A DNA stretch of 47,874 nt, taken from NCBI GenBank assembly GCA_028690035.1, contig JAQVCA010000012.1:1-47874 (forward strand), read 5' to 3'. A model generated the notes under the pieces. That model had not been told where the DNA came from and searched no databases. It saw only the letters and a list, made by a program, of their open reading frames with translations. The position numbers and the translations under genes are program-made. Source of the DNA: Comamonas sp. GTDB lineage: Bacteria; Pseudomonadota; Gammaproteobacteria; Burkholderiales; Burkholderiaceae_C. Shown here in pieces: positions 15,581-25,600 of the stretch (position 1 is the stretch's first letter; every line of letters begins with the position of its first letter).

Positions 15581-17422
15581 TTAGAGGAGGGCCAGCGCTT
15601 GAGGCTCCAGGCCGGTGAAGGTCACATCGGGTTGGCCATTCTCATCGAGTCGCGTCACCAGGTAGTCCCAGCGCCCCTGGTAAGGGCTGTAGTTGTAGGC
15701 GCCGCTGGCAACAATTTTGCCGTCGGCCTGCACCTGAACGGCGTAGTTCTCGCTGCCAAATTCCAGAGCAACACGCGCCTTGCCCGCATCGCCAAAGTTT
15801 TGATCGAGCGCTCCATTAGGCAATAAGCGCCAGACCGTAGCGGCGCCATCCGAGACGCCCGCCAGCAAAATGCGTCCGCTGGCATCCAGTGTGGCGCCCA
15901 TCACCGATTCCAGTGCAGGGTCGGTCAGCACCAGAGCGCCAGAATCGCCAAAGTCGGTATCGGGACTGCCATCGGTGTTGAGGCGAATCGCACCGACATC
16001 CGTGCGCTCGCCCTCCTTGTTGCCCACGATCAGGATCTTGCCATCTGGTTGCAGCAAGGCATCGCTGGCGTTAAAGCGGTAGCGTGGCACGCCGACTGGG
16101 TAACTGGCCTGACCGGTGGCCTGGAACGAATCGTCCAGACTGCCATCGGGGTTCAGCCGCACCGCCACCGCATGGTAATCAACGTATAGACCCGAAAGAA
16201 AGTAATGTGACCCCGCCAACACGATCTGGCCATCTGGCTGCACCAAAGCCATTGCGTAGGTGGTGCGTCCATCTGGGGTCAGTGGCGCCAAGGTGAATAG
16301 GCCCTGTTCGGCAAAGCTGGTGTCCAGGCTTCCGTCCACATTCAAACGCGTAACACTGAAAACGTCTTGCTGTTCAGTGGCCCGGCTATAGCCTCCCACC
16401 ACAATTTTTCCATCTGACTGCAAGGCCACCGAGCGACCATTGTCACTGGCATTGTTGTAACTGGTTTCTTCAAAAATCGACTGCAGCACCACGCCTCCCA
16501 CGCCAAAGCTGCTGTCCAGCTGGCCATCAGCCCCTAGGCGAAGCAGGCCAAAGTCGGGTTCGTTGTCACGAAATTGTGTTGCTGCTGTGCCAGCCAAGAT
16601 GATCTGTCCATCTGCTTGTCGCACGATGTCGTAGCTGCGGTCGTTGCCCACACCCAGCGACGCCATGAAGGCCCCACCAGCGGCAAAGGTAGTGTCCAGC
16701 GCACCGTTGGGTTGCAGCTGCGCCACGCTGAATTGTGTTTGAACCTCACCCGGGCCGCTGCTATTGCTGTGGCCTGCAACCAACAAGCGACCATCTTCCA
16801 GCACGGTCAGCGCACGCGCATAGTTGTAGAGCGCTCCAATCCGCACGCTTAGAACACCTTCGGCCAGCGGGATGACGGCCAAGTCGGGGTAGGTGGGTTC
16901 TGTGGGTTCAGTGGGTTCAGTGGGTTCAGTGGGTTCAGTGGGTTCAGTGGGTTCTGTGGGTTCTGTGGGTTCTGTGGGGTGGATGGGTTCCGCCGTGGTG
17001 CCCCCTTCTGGCAGAACATTCACCACGGAGTTGTTCACGGCCTTGGCGCCAGCTGCAGGAACCGCTACATACCCTAGGGATTGCGTAACAAAGTTGGAAA
17101 AATTTTCTTCCAAGCTGCCAACACCCGTGATGGCGTCACCGCCGGTCTGAAATTGAAAGCTATTAGCCCCCAAAAGGGTGATAAGTGCGCCGTTGTTCAG
17201 GGTCAGCTGCACGGCGGTGTTGGTCACGGAGCTGCTGACAATTTCCAGTCCACCCACCAAGCGCAAGGTATTGATGCCTTGGCTATCAGAGATCGTGATC
17301 TGCTGATTGGGCGTCAAAAGGGCGGCGCTCAGGATATAGGTATCGTTCCCTGCACCAGCGCCTATGGTTCGTATATCGGTGGACTGCAACAGGTTGATAT
17401 CGTTTCCTGCGGTAAAGGGCAT
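15581..17422 (-). CDS. Delta-60-repeat (DUF5122) secreted protein with shared N-terminal domain
   Basis: This 613-residue protein has three parts. Residues about 5-120 form a domain nearly identical to that of the neighbouring metalloprotease (FTAGNDINLLQ, GAGAGNDTYILSAALLTPNQ, ITISDSQGINTLRL). A (PTE)n linker lies at about 147-178. Seven or so delta-60 repeats follow (LQPDGKILIVG, LNTDGSPDTDFG pattern), which are predicted to form a beta-propeller-like fold. The ATG at 17420-17422 has GGAG at proper spacing; 26 further codons upstream have no such support. There is no Sec signal peptide, and with the secretion operon nearby, type I export is plausible. It ends TGLEPQALALL, not a classic RTX tail. 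Confidence 0.85.
   Translation of the reverse strand: MPFTAGNDINLLQSTDIRTIGAGAGNDTYILSAALLTPNQQITISDSQGINTLRLVGGLEIVSSSVTNTAVQLTLNNGALITLLGANSFQFQTGGDAITGVGSLEENFSNFVTQSLGYVAVPAAGAKAVNNSVVNVLPEGGTTAEPIHPTEPTEPTEPTEPTEPTEPTEPTEPTEPTYPDLAVIPLAEGVLSVRIGALYNYARALTVLEDGRLLVAGHSNSSGPGEVQTQFSVAQLQPNGALDTTFAAGGAFMASLGVGNDRSYDIVRQADGQIILAGTAATQFRDNEPDFGLLRLGADGQLDSSFGVGGVVLQSIFEETSYNNASDNGRSVALQSDGKIVVGGYSRATEQQDVFSVTRLNVDGSLDTSFAEQGLFTLAPLTPDGRTTYAMALVQPDGQIVLAGSHYFLSGLYVDYHAVAVRLNPDGSLDDSFQATGQASYPVGVPRYRFNASDALLQPDGKILIVGNKEGERTDVGAIRLNTDGSPDTDFGDSGALVLTDPALESVMGATLDASGRILLAGVSDGAATVWRLLPNGALDQNFGDAGKARVALEFGSENYAVQVQADGKIVASGAYNYSPYQGRWDYLVTRLDENGQPDVTFTGLEPQALALL
16890..16985 (-). repeat. 9-bp tandem repeat encoding the PTE linker
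   Basis: About ten units of GTGGGTTCA/GTGGGTTCT (plus strand) encode the Pro-Thr-Glu spacer. The sister protease gene has only about three units at 18859-18890, so repeat number varies between the paralogues. Such runs are prone to slippage. Confidence 0.85.
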
Positions 17423-17553
17423 AAAAATCTCCTTGTGACACAAATCGAGTGGCAATCCACAAGCTGCCATGGCATAAGCGCTATGCCCTGTCATCAGCAA
17501 ACCGATGGTGGAGCATGGTGGTTTTACGTTGGGTTGTGGCTAAAGCTGTTGGG
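17423..17553. other. Intergenic gap with hairpin
   Basis: This 131-bp gap separates two minus-strand genes. GGCATA/TATGCC arms at 17471-17487 form a short hairpin. No clear terminator T-run or promoter was found. Confidence 0.4.
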
Positions 17554-19329
17554 CTACGCTGACCAGGTCATATCACTGAATTGCAGCTGCTCCACGCCCA
17601 CCAATTGGGCCGCAAAGCTGTCGCTGACCAGCAGCAGCGAACCGTCAGGCTGAGTTTCACGTTGCACTTGGGTGCTCAGGATATCCATTGCCACCGTATC
17701 CAAGCCTGCGCCTGCATCCACGTAATCGAACCCACCGGCGCTTAGGTAGATCGTATCGTTGCCGTCTGCGGTGAAGATGCGGTTGTTCACGCCGTTGTCA
17801 TACACCACGTCGTTGCCAGCGCCGGTGTATAGGTTTTCCAGCCAGACCCCCTGCACGATGGCCAGGTTGTTTTCTCCGGTGTACAGATCGGGCTCGACGT
17901 CAGCGCGCGTCAAAAATCCATTCACCCAATTGAACGCCGTACTGTACGTTCCGCCTTGGGCCACCAGCTTGTCCACTGCCGCCTGCACCAGCTCCTGCGT
18001 GGTGTGCAGGCCCACGGAGGAGTAATTCCCCCCGCGTAGATCGACCACGCTGCGCCCGGGGGCGCCGGATACATCCAGCGTGTCCTGACCGCCCGCGTCC
18101 CAGATCGTCAGATAGCCGGTGCGGTCAATGTCGGCGTAGGTGTACGTCTGGTTGCCGGTACGTGTGCTGGTGTTTGCGCCGTACAGCCCCTGCAGTGCAT
18201 GGATATCCAGCAGAGAAAACTGATCGGGATAGCGGTCTTCGGAAGAAGATTCATATAAACCGTTGCTGTATGTGAAGTGGTACGTGACGTACTGGCTGCG
18301 CTCATAGGTCATCACGGTGTGGGCCAGGTTGTCCAACTGCGTAGGTAGCATGATCGGACCCTCATGGGGGTGCTTGAGCCCCAGCGCATGTCCCAGCTCG
18401 TGCACCACCACCGAGCGGCCGTAGTTGCCGTTGTCGTAATAGTCCAGAGTGGTGCGCCCGTTGACATCCAGGAACACATCCCCAGCGAGTGCATTCGCCC
18501 CAAATGGAGGGTAGGCAAAGCCAGAGACATTCGCATCCGTTCTGACCGCGCTCAGGCGGATATCTCCACCACTGCCAACCTCCGTAAAGCGCATGTCCAA
18601 CAGTGCGTTGAACGAGGTAAACGCATCGCGCACGACACCCTGCTCAGTGGCTGTCAGTGGCTGCCAACCGTCGGATAAATCCGGGTTTTGCGCATACTCG
18701 GTGGGCATCACTGCCTCCATGCTGTAGGTCAGCGCCTCTTGTGTCCAGGCATCCTCAGACAGCAGCGCGTTCACATACGGGCTGGCGGTGGTGGCAATGG
18801 TGCCCACGCCCGCCTCCACCCGTTCCTGCGCCTTCGCCAGGTCGAGCAAGCCTGACGGTTCGGTGGGTTCTGTTGGTTCGGTGGGCTGGATAGGTTCCGC
18901 CGTGGTGCCCCCTTCTGGCAGAACATTCACCACGGAGTTGTTCACGGCCTTGGCGCCAGCTGCAGGAAGCACTGCATACCCTAGGGATTGCGTAACAAAG
19001 TTGGAAAAATTTTCTTCCAAGCTGCCAACACCCGTGATGGCGTCACCGCCGGTCTGAAATTGAAAGCTATTAGCCCCCAAAAGGGTGATAAGTGCGCCGT
19101 TGTTCAGGGTCAGCTGCACGGCGGTGTTGGATACGGAGCTGCTGACAATTTCCAGTCCACCCACCAAGCGCAAGGTATTGATGCCTTGGCTATCAGAGAT
19201 CGTGATCTGCTGATTGGGCGTCAAAAGGGCGGCGCTCAGGATATAGGTATCGTTCCCGGCCCCGGCGCCCACGGTGCGGATGTCGGTGGCCTGCAACAGG
19301 TTGATGTCGTTTCCGGCGGTAAATGTCAT
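17554..19329 (-). CDS. Serralysin-like M10 metalloprotease with shared N-terminal domain
   Basis: This 591-residue protein has the same N-terminal domain (about residues 5-120) as the delta-60 protein, a short PTEP linker at about 148-157, then an M10B zinc protease. The zinc motif VVVHELGHALGLKHPHEG is at about 305-322 and the Met-turn VMTYER near 340. The C-terminal part has RTX-like turns (YTGAGNDVVYDNG, TADGNDTIYLSAGGFDYVDA) and ends QLVGVEQLQFSDMTWSA, as in serralysin secretion tails. Serralysins are exported by PrtDEF-type type I systems, which fits the operon 4 kb away. AAGGAT precedes the ATG. The extra N-terminal domain is unusual for serralysins. Confidence 0.93.
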   Translation of the reverse strand: MTFTAGNDINLLQATDIRTVGAGAGNDTYILSAALLTPNQQITISDSQGINTLRLVGGLEIVSSSVSNTAVQLTLNNGALITLLGANSFQFQTGGDAITGVGSLEENFSNFVTQSLGYAVLPAAGAKAVNNSVVNVLPEGGTTAEPIQPTEPTEPTEPSGLLDLAKAQERVEAGVGTIATTASPYVNALLSEDAWTQEALTYSMEAVMPTEYAQNPDLSDGWQPLTATEQGVVRDAFTSFNALLDMRFTEVGSGGDIRLSAVRTDANVSGFAYPPFGANALAGDVFLDVNGRTTLDYYDNGNYGRSVVVHELGHALGLKHPHEGPIMLPTQLDNLAHTVMTYERSQYVTYHFTYSNGLYESSSEDRYPDQFSLLDIHALQGLYGANTSTRTGNQTYTYADIDRTGYLTIWDAGGQDTLDVSGAPGRSVVDLRGGNYSSVGLHTTQELVQAAVDKLVAQGGTYSTAFNWVNGFLTRADVEPDLYTGENNLAIVQGVWLENLYTGAGNDVVYDNGVNNRIFTADGNDTIYLSAGGFDYVDAGAGLDTVAMDILSTQVQRETQPDGSLLLVSDSFAAQLVGVEQLQFSDMTWSA

Positions 19330-19640
19330 GGCAATATCCTTTTCTATCCATAAAAATCAATCGGGTACGCCCACCAAGTTCACCTCTGGCTTCAGAGGGC
19401 CATGGGCCGCTACTGGAAACTTTTTTACACCATGTGCCGCACCCCTGTTCGCGCCCTCCCAGCAACCCCGGGGCCATCCCCGACATTGTGCGGCCGCAAC
19501 CACCTGCCCGGGGTGCTTGTGAGCCCCCACCCAAAAAACAGCCCCGGCCAGAGCGCGCCGCAAAAATGCGGCACAGCTCTTGCTGGGGCAAGGGTAGTGA
19601 CGGTGGCAGTGGGCCCGCCAACGGCGGCGGGCGTTACAGG
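19330..19640. other. 311-bp intergenic region between giant adhesin and protease
   Basis: No coding region is supported here. Two hairpins lie downstream of the giant gene on its strand: CCCGCC/GGCGGG arms at 19614-19631, and GCCGCA/TGCGGC at 19557-19572 within AGAGC/GCTCT flanks, with a T6 run some 12 bases further on. They may end the giant transcript. The protease promoter should lie in the rest but is not evident. Confidence 0.4.
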
Positions 19641-22600
19641 TTACAGGTCGGCCACAGCGACCGGGGTGCCGTTATCGGCCACCCCCACCACCACCGCACC
19701 TGCGTAGGTGCGCGCGGTGGGCGCAGCGCTGACGGGCCATGCCGCCCCCAGGGTGTCCTCCACCAAGGTCTTGAAGCTGACGTCCGGGTTGTCGATACCC
19801 GCAGTCAGGTTGCCCCCCACATCAAAAGTGAAGGCGCTGGCCCCCAGCACCGTCACGGTGGCGCCGTTGGCAAAGGTGAGCTGCAGCGCATCCTGGGCCA
19901 CGATGGAGGACGCAATCTGCAGACCCGCTGCCAGCTGGATCGAGTTCTTGCCCAACACATCGGTCAGCGTCACCGCCGTGCCCGCCTGCAGCGTGCCCGC
20001 TGAGAGCAGATAGGTGTCGTCCCCCTGGCCGCTGCCCACATACTTGGCTGATCCCGGCTGCGGCAACAGCAGATTGTTGACGGCGCTGGTGTTGCCGAGC
20101 GCCTGCCCCACCTGCCCCGCCTGCCCCCCGATCGTTACCGCGCCCCCCTGGAGGTTGCCGGACGCCGACTGCTTGGCCCCCAGGACGCCGGTGGTGAATT
20201 CAGCAAAGCTGAAATCCATGCTGCCCACCTTGGCGGTCAGGTTCATGCCCACGTCGTAGGTGAACTGGTGTGCATCCAGCACCGTCACCGTCGCGCCGCT
20301 GTTCAAGGTCAGCCGCAACGCGGTGTTGGCCACCTCCGAGGAGGTGATCGACAACCCGTCGGCCAGCTGGATGCGGTTGGCCCCCTGGGTGTCGGTGATG
20401 GTGACGTTGCTGCCCTGGCCCAGCAAGGCCCCCGAGATCAGGTAGACGTCATCGCCCGCTCCGCTGCCCACGGACTGGAGCATGCCGTTTTGCAGGGCCG
20501 TGACTTGCGCCTGTGCCGTCAGGGTCGGCTGCAGCAGCGACACCAGGGCGTCGTTCGAGACGGCACCGCTGCTGAAAGCAAAGTTCTCCACCGCAGTGAC
20601 GGTGTCAATGTCGTCGCGCAGTGCGACGGTGTCGGCGAAGGTGAACCGGCCCCGGTCAAAGGCGTATTCCACGTGGTACTCGTGGAAACTGCCTGACAGC
20701 CGCAGCGTGTCATGGCCCGTGCCGCCGTCCACCACGTCATTGCCCGCGCCCCCGAAGAGCACATCGTCGCCGGCATCGCCATACAGCACGTCGTTGCCGC
20801 TGCCCGAGCCCACCGTGTCGTTACCGGCACCGCCGTGCAGCTCGTCGTCCTCGGGGCCGAGCACGATGTACTGGTCATAACCGTCGCCCACCACGAAGTT
20901 TTGTCCCTCGCCACCTTCGAGTCTGGCGGGGCCGATCACCACGGCAAACTCGACTTTCTCCAGTTTGAGCGCCGTGCCCGGCGGCAGGGCGCGGGCGTCA
21001 ATCACCAGCGCCTCCTGCCGGTTCGGGTTGAGCGGATCGAGTTCGCCGGTGCCGGTGGCGCCGCTGATGACGATGGCTTGTGCCGGTGGTGTGGCCAGAC
21101 CGGTGCCGCTGGTCAGCGTGATCGTGCGCACCGTCACTTCGCCCTCGCTGCTGAGCTGGCTGGTGTAGCGGTCGATGCCGCGCTCCAGAATGGCTTGCAT
21201 CTGGGTGCTGTCGTCAACGCGGGGCTCGGAGGCGGCAATCAGCTGCTCACGCACCGACAGGGTGGTGGCACCGACCGTATTGGTGGTGATGGCCCCCACG
21301 CCCACCGGCAAGCCGATGGACAGCAGGGTGTTGCCGCCCGATACCAGCAGCGGAATGTCGGCCAAGGTGTCGTTGGAGGTGGTGCTGTCCTCCTGGCGGG
21401 TGGTGCTGACCGGCGCGATGGTCTGGCTCACCACCGTGACGGACGCCCCATTGTTGCCCGTCTGGCTGGTGACGCTGGTTGCCACCGAGGTGCCGTCAAT
21501 CGTTGTAACGCCAGGGGTCGGTGTTGGGGTCGATGTGCCACCGCCAGTGGTGCCAGTGCCAGTGCCAGTTTCACCACCAGTGGTGCCGCCGCCACCAGTG
21601 GCACCACCGCCCGTGGTGCCACCTCCGCCAGTGCTGCCTCCGCCAGTGCTGCCTCCGCCAGTGCTGCCACCAGTGCTACCGCCACCAGTGGCACCACCGC
21701 CCGTGGTGCCACCTCCGCCAGTGCTGCCTCCGCCAGTGCTGCCACCAGTGCTACCGCCGCCGCTGGACGGTGTCACGTTCGTGACCGCTGTCGAAGCCAG
21801 GGTGGCCGCATCATTGCCCGCCGCATCCTGCAGCGCGAGGGTGTCGTTGTCAGCACTCGGGTCGGTGTAGGTCACCGTGACCGCCTGGCCCGCCACCACG
21901 GCGTTGGCGAGCGTCAGCGTCACCGTCTTGGCGGTCGCGTTCACCGCCACCGCCGTCACCGTGTTGCCACTGACGCTGAAGGCCGAGGCGGGCGGGGTGT
22001 TGGTCGCGTCCAGGTTGCTGGCGTCGGTGTAGGCCAGCACCAGGCTGGTGCCGTTGACGGTGGCAAAGCCGAAGGCCGGACCAGCGGTGTCGCCAGCCAC
22101 CACCGTCTCGGTGGCAACATCGACCACGTTCACCGTCAGGGCCGACTCGGTATAGGTGTTGAGCGTGCTGCTGGTCGCCCTGACCACCACGTTGTAAACG
22201 TTGTTGGTGCCTGCATCCTTGGACGTTTCGTAGTCGGGAGCCGCCTTGAACGACAGCGTTCCATTCGACGCGTTCACCTGGAACAGCGCGGCATCGGCAT
22301 TGTTGGCGGCCGTGCTGTCGCTGATGGTGTAGGCGATGCTGCCGGTCACGCCGGGCGGGTTCTCGGCGGTCAGCACCGTGACCAGGCTGGTGTTTTCCGC
22401 GATGAAGAACCCCGAACCATTCAGGATGCTGGGCTTGAGGTTGCTCTGGATATTGACATTCACATCGGCCTGGGCAGAGCCGCCGTCACCGTCGGTGAGA
22501 ACGAAGCGCACCGTGCGGGAGTTGAGGGCGGGCGCCGTTTCGCTGTTGGCAAACTGAATGCTCTGAAGCAGTGCCTGAGCCACTGCGGGCGTCACCGCGC

Positions 22601-25600
22601 TATTGAAGGTCACCACCAGATCGCTGGTGCCCGAGCCACCGCTGTAGGTCCCGATCTCGATGCCGTTGGAATACACCTTGGTGGTATCGGTCGTGATGCC
22701 GCCGGTGGTATTGAAGATCCGCAGGCTGTCGGCAGCCGGGTTGTTGTTGAAAATGACGCTGACGCGCAGGCTGCCGTTAGCGAAATCAGTCGAATCGACA
22801 TCCGTCACCACGGCGTTCGGAGCGCCGGAGCTGGGTGTACCCGCCGCTGCGCTGGTCGTCACGTCCAGCGCGCGGTAGGTCAAGGTGCCCTCGTGGGCCG
22901 GATAGGTCATCGTGTCCGAGCCCAGATGGGCAATCACGGGCGCGTCGTTGACCGGCGTGCGGGTCACCGTGATCGTCTTGGCCGCTGTCGCATCGAGCGC
23001 ACCATCGTTGACCTGGATGGCAAAGCTGTCACCAGATTCCGAACCGTCGTGCACGTAGCGCACCTTGCCGGTCAGCAGTTCGGCATGGCTGAACGTGCCG
23101 CCAGCGGCCAGCGTCACATCGCCCGCATCGTGGATCGTGTTGCCGTTCAGGTCGCGGAACAGGGTCCCTTGGGTCGGAGCGGCCGTCAGGCGATACACCA
23201 GAGCGCTCAGCGGCGTATCGGCATCGGCGCCGATCAGGTCGGTGGTCGTCAGCGCCTGCGAGCCACCCTCCAGCACCGTGATGGCGCTGTCTCCCGCCAG
23301 CGTGGGCGCGCTGTTGCTGGCGCCCACGGTAACCTGGCTGCTCAGATTCAGGGCGATGCTGTCGCGCCCGCCGTTATCCGTGCCGCCGTTGTCGGTCAGC
23401 CCGGTCACCGCGATCGTGCGGGTGCCGACGGTCGGGTTGTCGCTGCTGTTGCGGTAGGCCAGGCCGGTGAGCAGGCTCTGCACCTGCGCTGCCGTGGCGC
23501 CGGCATGGGTCAGCGTCACGCTGGCGGTGGTGCCGGTCACGCTGACTGAATAGCCGACCGTATTCGCGCTTGTCGTACCCGAGGTGTCGTGGGTCAGGGC
23601 AACCGTCACCCCGTCCACCACCAGTTGCTCGGTGGCATCACGCACCCCGGCCACGGTCAGTTTGATCTGCGTGAATTTCTGGCCATCTTCGACCGTGCTC
23701 GCCGTCGCACTGCTGAACAGCGTCGCGGCGCTGCCGCCTTCCGTGAAGCTCGGGTTGGTCGCAGCGGTCAAGGACAGCGTGGGCGCATCGTTGGCTTGGT
23801 TGACCGTAACGGTCACGCTGGCCGGTGCCGTCGTGGCCTGGCCGTTGCTGACGCTGAGCGCGAAGCTCTCGGCAGCCGGTTCGTTGCCACCATGGCGGTA
23901 CTTGATCGTCCCGGCGCTGAGCTCGGCCTGGGTGAAGGTGCTGTTCAGCGCCAGTGCCTCACCGCTATTGACCAGGCCATTGTTGTTGCCGTCGCGGAAC
24001 AGCTGGCCCTGGCCCGGTGCGCTCGTCAGCTTGTACACCAGGCTCGTGGCAGCCAGTTGGCTGTCGGTGGCGTCGATATCGGCGGTCGTCAGCGTGTAGG
24101 TGGCACCCTCATCAACGTCAAAGGCGGTATCGCCGCTGATCGTCGGCACGGTACTGCCATTCGGGCTGACCAGCACCTTGGAGCCGACGTTGGGCGTACT
24201 GACCGTGCTCGTCCCGCCCCCTGCGGCCTCGACCTGCATGCTGGCGAGCGACACCTCGCGCGTACCGCCGGTGGGCGGGGCCTTGGTGTTGGTGTATTGG
24301 GTGCTGTGGGTCAGCGCGGTCGCGTCGGCTTCGGTCAGGTTGGTGGTCGGTGTGAACACCACGGTGGCGGTGCCGTTGACCACCGTTACCGCATACGTTC
24401 CAGCCGGTGTGACGCCACCAGCAGTAGACACGCTGCCTGGTACCAAAGGCACCGCCGTGGTGCCGAAGGTCAGCACCTCCTTGTTGCCGTCCTTCACCCC
24501 GGTCACCTGGAAGGTCAGGCTGTCCACCGTGCTGGTGTCCGCGATGTCCGGCAGCGCATCCCCCGCCATCGGGGTCGTCGCCGCGCCGTTGGTGGGCGAG
24601 ACGGTGGTGCCCTGGCCGCTCACCGTTTGCGGCGTGCCGGCCGTACCTGTGCCATCGACCGGCGTCACGCTGGTCAGGCTGATGCCGCGCTCGCCGCTGG
24701 TGGGCGGGGTGGCGTTGTTGACGTAGGTGATATTGCCCAGCAGGGTTTCGGCGTCGGTTTCGCTCCAGCCCGGCGCCGTCGGGTCGGTGACGCTGACCGT
24801 CGCATTGCCGCTGCCATCGACCGCCACCGTATAAAGGATGCCGTCAATCGTCGTCGTGCCCGGCACCAGCGGAATGTCCTGGCCATTGATCTTGAGCACT
24901 TCGCTTGCGCCGTCTTGGACGCCGGTCACGCTGAAGCTGAGCGTCTGGATCGTGCTGCCAGCGGGCGGCGTGGGTACGTCCGGCGCCGGCATGGTAAAGG
25001 GCTGGATGGCCGTATTGATGTTGACCACGGAGGTGATGTTCGGCGCGTCGGTAGTCGTGGCGGTGCCATCCGCGGCCTGATTCACCACGCTGTCCAGCGT
25101 CACCTTGCGCGTGCCCGGGGTCGGCGGTACCGCAGCGTTGCTGAGGGTGACGCTCTCGATCAGCGCCTCGGCCTGCGGGCCGGTGAAGCCGGGGGCCGCA
25201 GTATCAACAACGGTCACTGTGAAACTGCCCGTGCTGTTCTCCTTGACGATGTACTGGTTGCCATCCGTTCCGAAAAAATGATTCGGAGCAGTTGTGGCAG
25301 CCATCGCAAGCTGCTGGCCATGGATATTCAGCGTTTCCTGGTTGCCATCCTGGACCCCGGTCACCGTGAACGAGAGCGACTGCACCGTGTTGCCTTCCGG
25401 CGGCCTCACCGTGACGTCCGGGAACAGGCGTGCGCCGCCGCTGGTGCTGGCGGTGGTGGTGCCACCGCCGCTGACGCCAGGAGCCGCCCCTGCCGCGTTC
25501 ACCGTGATCGCGAAGGTGGCTTCGGTGAGCAGGGTCGTCGCATCGGCAACGGTGAACTGGAAGCTGTCCGCGCCCAGGCTGCCGGTGTGCAGGTACTTGA

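Noticed and set aside
16890..16985. CRISPR-like short direct repeats
   Set aside because: The 9-bp units have no spacers and encode an in-frame Pro-Thr-Glu linker.
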